Shown here piece after piece: positions 20,792-31,869 of a stretch of DNA of 64,000 bases (position 1 is its first letter; every line of letters starts with the position of its first letter). Made by a program: the position numbers and the translations under genes. The stretch spans positions 14,198,001 through 14,262,000 of the forward strand of contig JBHGNT010000007.1 in assembly GCA_043228905.1 (NCBI GenBank). The letters are read 5' to 3'. Origin of the DNA: Azolla caroliniana (taxonomy: Eukaryota; Polypodiophyta). The notes under the pieces are model-generated. The model saw only the letters and a program-made list of their open reading frames with translations, had not been told where the DNA came from and made no database searches.

Positions 20792-21265
20792 TCAGCGAGA
20801 ATGCGAAGGCTTTCCGTGCCTCTCGAGCATCCTTCTGAACCGGTCCTCTTCCGCCAGCAGTAGGAAGCTACCCCCACCGATCTTCAGTTCTCGTAACGTT
20901 TTGTCGGTAAAACGATGTCCTATGCCGGCCGGATCTCGCAAGCTCGAGTCGATAGCGACCCCCTTTATTAGTTCCCAGCTGCCCTCCGGTAAGGGAGCCA
21001 CGACGGGCTTCACCTTCCGGTCCACAATCTTGTACTTGGTGTCTACTCAAACGGCCCGATGCACCCTGGTTTTTCTTTCGAAGTCTGCAATGACTTCATA
21101 CATGTCGACCGAGTTGACCGGTATGACTCGGTCTTCGCTTAGGCCTCCTTCGACTACCTTCCCGATTTCTCCAAGGGTGTCATCAAACGAGACCGCCTCC
21201 ACGACTTCCCCAATTCCTTCGTCGTGACTCAAGGCTCCGCACGCCTTTAAGCGTATCTCGGCCAC
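20792..21265 (-). pseudogene. Gypsy B protease-RT linker
   Basis: Two open pieces (20792-21025 and 21047-21265), in different frames, match the linkers of gypsy A and D, including FDDTLGEIGKVVE and a lysine-proline block (KVKPVVAPLPEGSW). Confidence 0.65.
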
Positions 21266-21478
21266 TGATGCTGGCTATGGTACATCCCTAGTTGTCGGAG
21301 AACAAAACTTTCCTCCCTATTTTACAAGAGTGGGGAATTTTCTGGCTATCCGGACTATCGTGGCCCCACGCCTTGATAGCCCTTTCTAAAAATCCGCCCT
21401 GTCGTTATTTCCAAGGGTGTACCGGTTCCGCTCGTGATTCTTCCGAACGGTCAAAAATTGGATGGAGTGACGGCCGTC

Positions 21479-22174
21479 CTAACTTTTTACCCTCGCATAG
21501 GCTGAACCATTGTCCAACACTTTCGTCTCCATTCTTGCCGCCGTGATGTATGGTTCGCCGAGGATAACCGGGTGAGAGGACGTCTCTTGCACGAAAAAGT
21601 GTTGGTTTATATCGACGTCTCCGACTCTCACCCTAACGTTCGGGCAAGGTCTATATAGTTCTTCCGTGGCTCTTGTAGCCACCCGTATCTTACACCCGTG
21701 TTTGGTGTTGATCGGCCAATTCCCCTTTTTGTAGAAGTCCATGGACATCAGGTTAATTTCGGACCCGTGGTCGATTAATGATACCACCAGTTCCTTCACG
21801 TCCCCAATACGAACAGGGGTTTTTGTAGTCGCTCTTGCCCAGTGCGGCCTAGTGTAGTGGCTTTCCCCAAGCTCGTCTTCCGCGGCCATCTCGTCGAGGA
21901 GTGTCGTCCTTACTTCAACCGGATTCTCGGGTTCCAGTTCCGTCAAGAGACACTTTCTCTTCACGAGGTCCATGATGTTGTCGTGGAATTCCCTTCTCGC
22001 TATGCCAAGCACTTCCCTAAGCGTGAGTTCTATGCGACTGTCGAGAACTCGCTCCTCTAAACCCTTCTGTAGGTTCGTTGTTTTCTCGATTTCCGAGCTT
22101 AAACGGAAGCTCAGATTCCTGCCCTTCTCCTTGTCCTGGGACCCGGTCGGAGTGGCCTCGTGCCCTTTCGCCAT
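21479..22174 (-). pseudogene. Gypsy B Gag tail and aspartic protease
   Basis: The frame starts in the Gag tail (ELTLREVLGIARREFHD) and holds the protease loop SLIDHGSEINLM, with D-H-G at plus 21764-21772, then a second block around HPVILGEPYI. The 231-codon frame is open. What precedes and follows matches gypsy A, so the two share their gene layout. Confidence 0.83.
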
Positions 22175-22177
22175 GCT

Positions 22178-23510
22178 TCAGGTGTCATACCTCCCCGAAG
22201 GGCCCTCTCCCTTGGTTTTCCCCGCTCGCCTTTCGTCGATCAGGGCCTCGTAGTTCCTACATGTGGCCTCCACAAAACCGGTGCTCTCCTCAACAGGGTC
22301 ACTCCAACCGGTAACTTCGCGCACACGCTCTTGCGCGCACTCCACTTCTCCTTTCCACAACCTTCCTCCAGACAAGGTCTCGAGAACAACCGGCCAGAAC
22401 CAAGGGTTTGAATCAGGTTTCTCCGCCCTTTCGCCTACGTGGATGCCAGCCGAAGCCAAGTAGTGGACGGCTTCAACGTGTTGTGTCGCGGCTTCTTCCA
22501 TTAGCCTCTTCATGCCACCTCGTCCGAAATTCGCGTCAAGCAATCTTCGCGTGTTGCTCGCATGTATCCTGCCATTCGAGAGATAGACTACATTACTTCT
22601 GAGCACTTCATCGAGGTCAACGCAATCTCTCCGAGAATGCCCGGTGGCATCACACCATATGCACCTCTGATTGGCCGGCGGTCGTCAGTCGCGCGGCTGA
22701 CCCTCGTCGCTTCGTCGGGCCTGGGCGATCTGGAGGTCGCGCACCATCCTTGTCAGTTCTTCTAGTCTTGTGCCACCTGTAGGCCCCGCGACTACGTTTG
22801 CCGGGGGTAGGCCTAGTTTGGGCCACCTCCTCGTTTCTTCCATTCGGGTTGGTGTCAGCTCGGCTCTGGTTTCAACAACTGGTTTGGCCGGTGAGGACTC
22901 CCTTTCTTTCCAATGTCGGCGTTTGTCAATCCTATTGCATACTTCTTTGACGGTCGCCCAGAAGAGTCGTGAGACCGCGGTTGGTTTCCAGAAGAAGACC
23001 CACGCTTTCCCGGACGTGCGAGTCAAACGACGTAACGAAAAACAGGATTTTGCTCGTTTTGAGCACGGTTCGGTCCAATCTAGAGAGCCACGTAAACCGT
23101 GACTCGAACTCCTAGAGGAGCGCCGAAGCGTTTTGACCCTTGTCAGGGCTGTTGACCCAATCCATAAAGTCCTTTCTCAATAGTCGGAGTGAGTCATCAT
23201 AGTTGTATCTTTCGAGAACTTCCTCCGCGAACTCCGCCCAATCACGGCAGCCCGCTTGTATTTCGGTCATCTCTGTATGGATGTCTAGCGTCACGACCCG
23301 GGGAAACCTTGTCAGTTGTCTATCCTCGGGTATATTCCTCATCTGCATCTCAGATTTGTAGGCCTCTAAGTAACTCATGGCGTCTTTTCCACTGAACCGG
23401 CCTATCTTGTCGACCGTTGCTTCTATGGCCTTGTCGAGGGCACTCGCGCCCTCGCGAGCGCTAACCAGGCGGTCTACCGCCATTGCTTCTACAAGTTCGC
23501 TCCCTCTCAT
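22178..23510 (-). pseudogene. Gypsy B Gag (stops)
   Basis: Starts at 23510 (MRGSELVEAMAVDRLV), just after the primer site. Pieces at 23112-23510, 22685-23026 and 22178-22606 are in Gag-like sequence. The zinc knuckle CIWCDATGHSRRDC lies at about 22625-22670, before the third piece. It aligns with the Gag of A and D. Confidence 0.8.
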
Positions 23511-23530
23511 TTTCAGATTCCTTTGCCGCC

Positions 23531-23549
23531 CTTCACGTCGGGTTCCCCA
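23531..23549 (-). other. Gypsy B primer binding site
   Basis: On the minus strand TGGGGAACCCGACGTGAAG, a few bases inside the 5' LTR. It differs from the A and D site (TGGTGAACCCGACGTGAA) at the fourth base. Confidence 0.72.
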
Positions 23550-23553
23550 AATA

Positions 23554-24302
23554 TGTCGAGGAAATCCTCGCAGATGTGTAGAAGTTGGATAGAACCACGG
23601 GGGTCTTGAACCAAGGAATCAAGAAGTGAGGAGGTAGAGTATGTGGTTTACGTGAGCCCTGAGACCACGGTTTAAACAGAAAGATTAGCAAAATGAGAGA
23701 GATAGTGTAAGAGGAACATGCGTAGACACAGGCGCAGACAGATATGCTAAGAATAGCTTGCGTTCGGTATATAAGCTTCTATTAATCAATATATGTGTGT
23801 GGTGTTGTGGGTGATTACAACTAGATCAATGCCGGTGTTCGAGCATAGGCTCTACAGTAGTCAGATACAGAGATGAGTGGGCACACAGAAGGTCGATCCC
23901 CTGGCTAGGAGCACTCGGGCGTCTGACGTGAGCAGGGGAAGTGCCTTCCGGTGGCACGTCATAGGACTCCTTGTCTTCTTTTCTCTCTATTTCCCTTTCT
24001 CCTCTCTCTCAAATTGACATCCCCAAAAACAGTCGAGGGTCGCCCCTTTTATAGCACAAGGAGCAACCGTTACAGAGCATTCATGGCCTTATCGCTTTAA
24101 CACCCTAAATTCGCTCTCCTCATAACTCTCCCTACTTAGGCGATGTCTAAATCCCTATTAATGCTTTAACTACCTAGTACACCTCTTTTTTCCTATGCCT
24201 AGCCCTTACACTATCTAATTCACTAGGGGTGTGCACTAGTGCACACCAATGCTCCCGCGCGTTTCACATTCTTTCTACCGATGGCCCGGAATCTTCACGA
24301 CA
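23554..24302 (-). repeat. Gypsy B 5' LTR (749 bp)
   Basis: Ends TGTCGAGG on the inner side and CACGACA on the outer. It directly abuts the copia A leader at 24303. Confidence 0.9.
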
Positions 24303-24783
24303 TTGTCTGTCGGCTGCAAAGGAGTTTCAACTCTCATGCTCTGATACAATGTGAAAGTTAGCATGCGGAAACTTTGACAAAACCGGTTTAGCCAGGTAGC
24401 GACAGAGAATAAACACAAGTTCAATGGAAGCTTGAGAGTACTTAGCATACACGGGAGAGACAGAGAGAGAGCAGAACATAAAACTCAATTAAGAAATAAC
24501 AATCCTCTGTCCATAGAATGTGCTCAGAGAGCCCTTTTATACAAGTCCATAAAGGACTGACAAAAGTACTAACAGGTACTTCAATGCTCATACGAGCAAC
24601 TAACACTAACTCCCAAAAATATGCCTACGTACTAGGCTGGATCCGTAGGCCTCTAACGGCCTACCAATTTCAATCCAATCTTGCTCTCTGATCCGGCTCC
24701 TAGTTCCGGATATCATCCGAACACCGATCCGGCTCTTGCTTATTCAGCCGATCCGGATCCCGGTTGAGCTTGCTCGCTCAACA
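24303..24783 (-). mobile_element. Copia A, 5' LTR (24350-24783), primer site and leader
   Basis: On the minus strand the LTR begins TGTTGAGCGAGCAAGCTC at 24783 and ends TTTCACA at 24350. A primer site, TTGTATCAGAGC, follows at 24338-24349 (one base off the usual TGGTATCAGAGC), and then leader to 24303, where gypsy B begins. The leader is expected to continue at 2704. Position 24784 is already inside the RT gene of copia E, so copia A inserted there. Confidence 0.85.
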
Positions 24784-26121
24784 GTAAAGTACAATGTCAA
24801 TGATTTGGTCAACCAGTATAAAGCCTGGTTAATGGCGAAGGGATATGTGCAAACCCACGGAATCGACTATGACGAGACCTTCGCTCCGGTAGAGAAGATG
24901 GCAACGGTTCGTGTGGTGATGGTTGTTGTTGTGGCAAGGGGGTGGCATCTTCAACAGATGGATGTGAAAAATGCGTTTCTTCAACGTGGCCTTGAAGAAA
25001 AGGTCAGTATGATCCAACCCCCCGGATTTCAGTCAAAGGTGAACAAATCGGCAGTGTGTCAACTCAAGAAGTCACTTTGCGGTCTGAAGCAAGCCCCCCG
25101 AGTTTGGAATGCGAAAATGATGCACCGGTTGCGTAAGATGGGTTTTGTGGCCTCCAAAATTCGACTCTTCGTTGTTCATCCGGAAAGGTCCAGACAGTCC
25201 GATATGTATACTGCTTTATGTCGATGATCTAGTCATCACCGGACCCGGGCTTGATTAAATCAGCCAAGTGAAGTCCCAACTGTCAGACACATTTGAAATG
25301 AAGGACCTAGGGGACCTTCATTATTTCCTTGGGATTGAGGTGATCCGAACCCCCAACGGCATATTGCTCTCACAATGACAGTACGTGTTAAATATGTTGT
25401 AGAAGTTCAGCATGACTGAATGCTGACCAATCTCCACACCCCTCGACTGGAACCTGAAACTACGTCCCGACTTTGGACCAGCCTACAACGAGAAACGGTT
25501 CTGACAAATAGTAGGAAGCCTTATCTACTTAGCTATCACCCTACCCGACATCAATTATCTGGTCAAAGTGATTAGCCAATTCATGCAGAAACCGACCCTG
25601 GAGCACCTTTAGTGCGCACACGGATACTCCGGTATGTTAGCGGCACTAAAGATCGAGGATTGTTCTACCGACACGGTACAACTGTAGAGCTAGTTGGCTA
25701 TACTAATGTCGACTAGGTAGGAGATGCGATAGATCGTCGATCTACTTCCAGACACATGTTTTCTCCGGGTAGCACGGTTGTTGCATGAAGCAGCAAAAAG
25801 CAGCCAACAGTGGCTCTTTCGAGCACTAAGGCTAAGTATCGGGGCGCTACCATTGCCACCTGTGAAGCCATCTGGCTTTAGCGGTTGCTGCAATAGCTCC
25901 GCATCGAAGTCTTGACTCTGATCCCGATCTACTGCAACAACATGAGCAACATACAACTAGCCATGGACCCCGTGTTCCATGCTCGGACGAAACACATAGA
26001 AGTGCATTATCACTTTGTGCGCGAGTGGGTCCTCAGCGGTGGAGTCGAAGTCCGGTATGTCCAAACGGATCGGCAAGTTGCTGACATCTTCACCAAACCT
26101 CTCAGCCTAGAAAAGTTGTAG
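24784..26121 (+). pseudogene. Copia E reverse transcriptase and RNase H (heavily broken)
   Basis: RT is open to 25227 with YDETFAPVEKM, the block [10 protein letters not shown] and YGLKQAP-like LCGLKQAPRVW. The catalytic loop LLYVDDLVIT (about 25208-25240) is in another frame. Between 25240 and 25690 there are many stops. RNase H remnants with the AEYRGA-like block and the final HARTKHIEVHYHF segment lie at about 25690-26121. Confidence 0.82.
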
Positions 26122-26769
26122 CATTTTTCAGAGATGCTTGGTCTTTAGCATGTTGACATTCCGCACTTGAGGGGGAGAAAACAGGTGATGGCACCAGACA
26201 AAGAGCCGGAGAGGCAAGGGGAGACAAGATGAAAAATCAAATTGAGTCAACTGAAGAAGTCGACACATCCGATAAAGTCGGAACAAGCGGGGATGGTGGT
26301 AAAGTTCATAAGGACAAAGCCGACCAGAAGAAGAAGACCACGACACAGACGTGGTCCGATGTCGTGACGGGTCTGAAGATGGAAGACGAGTTGGAGACTA
26401 CCAACTCGGACAAGAGCTAGAACGATTTAGAGACAACCGATTCAATTCAACAATTTGATTCGGATAAGTCGGATCTACTAAAGGCCAAGCAGACGAGGAG
26501 GCAACGGGAGTCGACGTCGATACAGAGGAGATGACGGGTTGACAAGCGCCGAAGTCACAACAGAGAGGGAGCTGAGATGGGCCTGTTGAGCAGACATGCG
26601 CAACCAAGGAGGTCGAGGAGCGCAGAACCCAACGGATCGCTGAAGGCAGAACCCGATCGGACGAGGAGTGCGAGTGAGGTAAGAGGACACCAGAAGGAGC
26701 CGGATGAAAGAACCGGGTGCCACAGACACTAACACCACGATCTGGCCTCAAGTTCAACTTGAGGGGGAA
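26122..26769 (+). pseudogene. Copia E region between two polypurine tracts
   Basis: CTTGAGGGGGAG at 26166-26177 and CTTGAGGGGGAA at 26758-26769 bracket 580 bp. The open piece at 26229-26420 encodes a charged stretch with TWSDVVTGLKMEDELE, which matches TWFNLVKGFKIEDELK of copia F. The function of the encoded extension is unknown. Confidence 0.65.
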
Positions 26770-27216
26770 TGTCGAGCGAACAAGCTCAACCGGATCCGGA
26801 TCGGCTGAACAAGCCTGATCCGGATCGGTGTCCGGATAAGTATCTAGAACAAATGGACCGGATCGGTATCCAGGACCAAGAGCCGGTCCTCAAATGTGGA
26901 CCAGTAAGCCATTTAGAAGCCTACACTTCTAGACTACTAGGTAGTCATGGTCCTCGTAGATAGTGTCAGTTACACGTTTGAGCATTGAAGTACATAATAC
27001 TTCTGTCAGTCCTTTGTGGACTTTTAAAAAAAGAGCTCATTGAGCACATCCTATGTAAAAAGTGTTATTATTTTTTAATTGAGTTTTTGTTATTCAGCTC
27101 CCTCTATCTCTCCCACTCTCTATCTGTGTCTTGTAAGGTTTCCACTAAACCTTTACTCTTTTTGTTGCTATCCGGTTGAACCGGTTTGTCAAAGCTTCCG
27201 CATATTAACTTTTACA
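26770..27216 (+). repeat. Copia E 3' LTR (447 bp)
   Basis: Begins TGTCGAGC after a purine tract and ends TTTTACA. The end block CTTCCGCATATTAAC matches that of the copia A LTR. Confidence 0.8.
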
Positions 27217-28052
27217 ATGTCCGACTCGACCTTATGCCCTTTCGCAAACATAGTGGTGCCTACATCATTAGGTTCAAGGATGAACATTCTTCCATCCTAG
27301 TGCCCTTGCGCGATGATCCGGCCTTCCTCCTCGATGAAGCATCCATTGTGAGTGAACCGGACCTACCTACCTTGATCTACGATCTGACCGACCGACACCA
27401 AGTTCTTGGTGATTGTCGGTACATGCAGGATGTTTCTCATGATTCCCTTCTGCCCGACATGGCTCAAAAGGACATCTCTAATGTGCATGATGGGATGTGG
27501 GGTGTTGTCCCCGGGTTCGACTACCCCCGGCTTTTTCGGCTTCTCGAGAAAGGAGAACCACTCTTTGTGGTTCATCATGTGGTTTGAATCTCTAGAGTCC
27601 ATATACCAAACTTCTTCCGACTTCGAGTCGGATACTCCCATCCGGTTGGCATTATGCTTCATTACGAGGGCTGGTTCCAATCTGGCTCTCTCCGAGCCTC
27701 CAACGAAGTGCGATCGATGACGCCTGTCCACGTCTTTCCGGCTTGATCTGGCTTTGTCCAAATCAGCTCTCTTCTTCCAGCACTCGCTTTCTCTGTGACC
27801 CTTCCGGCCACAGTACCAGCATTCCGTTTCGGCCTTTCCTTGCCGGTTTCCAATTCTGCTTTGATTCCCCCTATTTCCGGAGGGTCCAGAATTGTTGTCG
27901 GCACCATCTTTGTGCCTCCTATTCTACTCTCATCGGCCGCCTGCATTGCACATCGATCCACCTCGACTGCCACCACCACAGGGGTCTCTCTACCTTTGTG
28001 TACAACATCTTGGTGTCGGTGTGCATGCTCATCGACGCACCCACTTGGTTCT
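27217..28052 (-). mobile_element. Copia N fragment: Gag, protease and start of integrase
   Basis: A minus-strand copia piece of the A/G family. Gag (27662-28052) includes a CCHC knuckle, CWYCGRKGHRESEC, at about 27774-27826, in the same frame as the protease (VWYMDSRDSNHMMNH, where D-S-R replaces D-S-G; about 27595-27615). It ends at 27217 exactly where the copia E LTR begins, in the segment before the integrase zinc finger. Its Gag N-terminus and 5' LTR are missing at 28052. Confidence 0.78.
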
Positions 28053-28149
28053 CCTCTACCTAGGGGACTTTCATTATTTCCTCGGGATCCATACTCCCGA
28101 CGGCATATTGCTCTCACAACAACACTATGTGTTACCGTACAGGATGTAC

Positions 28150-28335
28150 GGGAGATGTAGAGTGTGATGAGCGAGGATCAAATGCTATAATGTTGTTATT
28201 GTGTATGTGTAAATGTGTAAGTGTAATTGTGAGTGTGAGTAGATGTGTATGTGTACACATGCACACGTGTGTGCATGTGGACGGATACGAGGAGGTGTAA
28301 GTGAGTGATTAGTGCGAATGGACAAGGGGTTTTAT
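28150..28335. other. TG-rich insert in copia F RT
   Basis: About 180 bp rich in TGTG, with an alternating run around 28250-28275 (GTACACATGCACACGTGTG), separates two parts of RT that adjoin in copia G. No terminal repeats or target duplication were recognised. Confidence 0.55.
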
Positions 28336-29044
28336 GACTGATTGCCAACCAGTGTCCACACCCCTAGATGAGAACCTGAAGGTTCGTCCGGACTCCAGAC
28401 CGGCCTACAACGAGAAACTGTTCCGACAAATTGTTAGAAGCCTCATCTATCTTACTATCACCCAACCCGACATCAGCTATCCGGTCGGGATGATAAGTCC
28501 GTTTATGCAAAAGCCGACCGTGGAGCACCTTCAGTTCAGGCACCAAATACTCAGGTATGTTAGCGACACTAAGGACCGGGGACTCTTATACCGACATGGC
28601 ATAACCGAAAAGCTAGTCGGATATACAGATGCCGACTGGGCCAGTGATGCGTCGGATGGACGGTCAACATCCAGATTTATGTTCTCTCTTGGTTGCACAG
28701 ATGTTGCGTGTAGCAACAAGAAGCAGCTGACAATAGCTCTGTTGAGGATTGAGGCTGAGTATCGGGGTGCTACTGTTGCCACTTGTGAAGCCATCTCATT
28801 ACGGCGGTTGCTACAAGACCTCCGGATCGAAGTACCAACTAAGATCAAGATCTACTGCGACAACATAAGTAGCATGCAGCTGGCCAAGAACCATGTGTTC
28901 CATGCTTGGATGAAGCACATAGAAATGCAATATCACTTTGTGCACGAGCGGGTCCTGAGCTGTGAAGTCGAACTTCGGTATGTTCAGCGAAATCGGCAGG
29001 TTGTTGACATCTTCACCAAGGCACTAAGAACAGAGAAGTTATAG
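28334..29044 (+). pseudogene. Copia F end of RT and RNase H
   Basis: The 236-codon frame starts in CQPVSTPLDENLK, then LTITQPDISYPVG, then RNase H with YTDADWASDASDGRSTS (catalytic Asp), an AEYRGA block with Glu, and IYCDNISSMQLA. It stops at 29042-29044 (TAG), where copia G reads on; the same frame continues after the stop. RNase H would degrade RNA in the RNA-DNA hybrid. Confidence 0.85.
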
Positions 29045-29635
29045 CATCTCGACATGCCGCACTTGAGGGGGAGACCTGAAACAGAAACCAGGAAAACAAG
29101 CAAAGGCATCAAACAAGTAGTTGGAGAGAAGGAAACCGAAACAGGTGGAGACAAGAAGAAAGAGGAAGCCGAGTCAACTAAAGAAATCGGCACATCTAAA
29201 CAAGTTGGAACAAGCGACGATGGCGGCAGAGTCAAGAAGGACAGCAAGACCAGGACATGGTTTAATTTGGTGAAGGGCTTTAAGATTGAGGACGAATTGA
29301 AGATAGCCAATTCGGATACAAGCTGGAACGAATCGGAGGAGCCGAATCAACTCAAGCCCAAGTGGACAAGAAGGTTGTGTAAGTCAACACCGACATGGAG
29401 GAACTAATGGGTTGATAAGCGCCAAAGTCACAACAATGAAGGAGCTGAGATGGGCCTGTTGAACAAACAAGCCGACCGAAAAGGTCAAGGAGCACAAAAC
29501 CGGACGGGTCGTGGGAAGCGAGACCGAACGGGACGAGGAGCGCGGGCAAGGTGGGAAGACGTTAGGAGGAGCTAGAGGAAAGGATCGGTAGACACTAACA
29601 CCACGATCCGACCTCAAGTTGAGCTTGAGGGGGGG
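29045..29635 (+). pseudogene. Copia F Pol extension between two polypurine tracts
   Basis: Tracts at 29062-29073 and 29624-29635. In frame with RNase H, 29054-29407 encodes a charged 118-residue stretch with GTSDDGGRVKKD and LVKGFKIEDELK, matching copia E. It carries no recognised domain. The remaining 230 bp have no clear coding content. Confidence 0.65.
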
Positions 29636-30047
29636 TGTTGAGTGGACAAGCTCAACTGGATCCGGATCGATATTCAAAACGGAGAACCGGATAGGTATCC
29701 AGATCCAGACCAGCTGAATAAGCCGGACCGGATTGTAATTGGTAGGCCGTTAGAGGCTCACGGTCCTAGCCTAGTATGTAGGCATATTTCTTGGAGTTAG
29801 TGGCAGTCGCTTGTGCGAGCATTGAAGTACATGTCGGTCATTTTATGAACTTGTATAAAAGTGTTCACTGAGCACATTGTATGTACATAGAGTGATATTT
29901 TTGAAATTAAGTTTTGCGGTTCTACTCTCTCTGTCTCTCCCGCTCTCTTTGTGTTCTGTGAAGTTTCCATTATACCTTAGTTCCAGTTTCTGTTGCTATC
30001 CGGTAGAGTCAGGTGTGTCTATGAGTTTCCGCATGCTATTCTTTTCA
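29636..30047 (+). repeat. Copia F 3' LTR (412 bp)
   Basis: Starts TGTTGAGTGGACAAGCTC after a G-rich tract. Contains CCGGATCGG repeats and a TATAAAAG sequence near 29854, and ends CTTTTCA. Confidence 0.8.
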
Positions 30048-30697
30048 ATGAGCAACATCCACCTAGCCCACAACCCAATCTTCCACGCTCGGACCAAGCA
30101 CATTGAGGTGCACTACCACTTCATCTGAGAACGTGATGGTCGGAGATGTTCATCTACAACACATCAACACGAATCTTCAGACGACTGACATCTTCATGAA
30201 GGCCATGGGAGCCGACAAGCTACGACAGTTCACGATGAACCTCAGTCTCTCGATCACCGACCAACCAAGCTTGAGGAGGAGTATGGATAAGGAGCCGTCT
30301 GACACAGAGCAAACACATGAGTAAGCCGGCCATCCAAAGCTGAAGCTGGAGCTGACTCAACGCCGACCCGAAGACCAGTCTGAACCATCTTTTCGGCTAC
30401 TGGAAGTTGTGTTTGAAAGGGCGTGTTGAGAATCAAACTCAACTTCCCTAGTGGGGGAACACACCTTACATACCTTAGTGTGTGAACACTTCACGTCCTA
30501 ATATAGTAACTAGTGTGTCATACAACCTTAAAGTTCAATGGCACATATTTAGCGTAGTTAAGTCTCCACATGTCTTTAGTAAGTGGTGGTTGTAGAAAGA
30601 GAATATAGAGAGATGGTGACTACATAAGCACCTTTCTCCTCCTCCTTGTAACTGTTGGTTGTCTTATTCTTGTTAATACAATTTTCCGGGTTTTTTG

Positions 30698-30700
<3 letters not shown>
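30048..30700 (+). mobile_element. Copia O remnant: end of RNase H and probable 3' LTR
   Basis: 30048-30128 encodes the final RNase H block (HARTKHIEVHYHF) of the same copia family, then decays. A purine tract (CTTGAGGAGGAG) lies near 30270 and an LTR-like start, TGTTGAGAATCAAACTC, at 30424. The LTR end is not clear; about 270 bp lie before the (CT)n tract. Confidence 0.6.

Positions 30701-30779
<79 letters not shown>
30701..30779. repeat. (CT)n microsatellite, 79 bp
   Basis: Perfect CT repeat directly before the LINE I coding sequence. It gives long artificial open frames on both strands (Leu-Ser or Arg-Glu repeats). Confidence 0.98.
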
Positions 30780-30781
<2 letters not shown>

Positions 30782-31869
30782 GGAATTGCAATGGATACCC
30801 ATGGAATGTGGGATTCGGCATAGAGGAGTTCGTCGATGACTCAGATATCGCACTTCTTGTTGAAACATGGGAGCATGATACTCAAACGATTCAAGTTTTA
30901 GGAAACTATAATGTACACTCTTTGATATGGGAGAAAAATCCAAGACAAAGAAGAGGACAAGGAGGGGTGGTATGTTTGATTAAGAAGGAAATAGAGAATT
31001 ATGTGTCAATCGTAAAAAATGATGAACATAAATGCTACATATGGCTCAAAATAGAAACACTTAAGGATTTCCCCACTTTGGTCGTTGGATGTTACATTCC
31101 TCATCAGGATTCTAACTTCTATGCTTGTTTGGATAAAGATCAACCTTTTGCAAATCTAGAAGATGATATTGCTTATTTCAAATCCAAAGGGGAAGTTATT
31201 GTCTTTGGTGACATGAATGCTCATACAAAAAGTTTCCAACTTGATTCACAAGAATCTTTCATGTCACATATCTCGAGGATGCAAGAGGATATGCAAATGT
31301 ATAGTCGATCTTCTAGCGAAGAAAAAGATCTGGACCAATTTGGGAAACTACTCCTACAAATGTGCAATTGTACCGGATTGCTTATTGCTAATGGTGTTTC
31401 CTTATGGCCCAATACTAACGGCTTTACATGTACAAAACACAACGGAAATAGTGTGATTGACTATGTGCTACTTTCCGAAGGTATTTTGGATCATATACAT
31501 AAATTCTCATTGGGGGAATGGACACCGGAATCCGATCATAGGAATTTATGTATTGATCTCAAATGTATGCATAGGTTTGATTGCGAGAAGGATATTGAAG
31601 ATAGTAAACAAACATACTTGAGCATGAATCTTAAGCGAGCGCCCATGTATTCCAAGATGGTTGAGGAAATGTTACAAATGACAAAGACACAACATGGTGC
31701 CACACTAGAATGCAAATGGGAAGCTTTTAAGAATGTCATTCTCTCTTTTACAAAAACAAATGTTTTTCGACCAACCGCACATCATGGAAATGCACCAAGA
31801 AATGTAAGAAAAAATGGTTTGATAAAGAATGTCATGAAGCTCGAAACTGCCTTATGGTTTTGGATGTAG
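30778..31869 (+). pseudogene. LINE I endonuclease (APE type)
   Basis: The frame opens with SWNCNG right after the CT repeat, then VETW, QGGVVCLIKK, the core GDMNAH (about 31210-31227), a DYVLLS block (about 31460) and SDHRNL (about 31534-31551). These are the conserved blocks of apurinic-like LINE endonucleases, which nick the target for target-primed reverse transcription. The frame stops at 31867-31869. The RT part is in another frame, so a frameshift lies near 31800-31870. Confidence 0.86.

Larger units (their letters stand above)
17184..24302 (-). mobile_element. Gypsy B, full-length LTR retrotransposon
   Basis: LTRs are at 23554-24302 (5', minus strand) and 17184-17923 (3'). Minus-strand order is LTR, primer site, gag, protease, RT, RNase H, integrase, purine tract, LTR. 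The outer end at 17184 reads TATCGAGG where the other LTR has TGTCGAGG. No clean target duplication was found: GCAT on the left belongs to gypsy A, and the right flank reads TTGTC. It is the same lineage as A and D but a different family. Confidence 0.9.
24784..27216 (+). mobile_element. Copia E, RT to 3' LTR
   Basis: A plus-strand copia of the same family as A, F and G. It begins abruptly in the first RT block, where copia A broke it; its gag, protease and integrase must lie left of the window. The 3' LTR at 26770-27216 starts TGTCGAGCGAACAAGCTC, against TGTTGAGCGAGC in copia A. It is followed by sequence of a different element (N). Confidence 0.85.
28053..30047 (+). mobile_element. Copia F, RT remnant to 3' LTR
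   Basis: A short RT piece (LGDFHYFLGI) is followed by an unrelated TG-rich stretch, then the RT end and RNase H, a region between two polypurine tracts and a 3' LTR (29636-30047). Everything upstream of the RT palm end is missing. Its LTR abuts copia O RNase H at 30048, so F lies inside O. Confidence 0.82.

Noticed and set aside
29852-29862. A host promoter
   Set aside because: The TATAAAAG is part of the copia F LTR.
30576-30943. Arg-Glu repeat proteins (also near 50886 and 55901)
   Set aside because: They are translations of (CT)n microsatellites.
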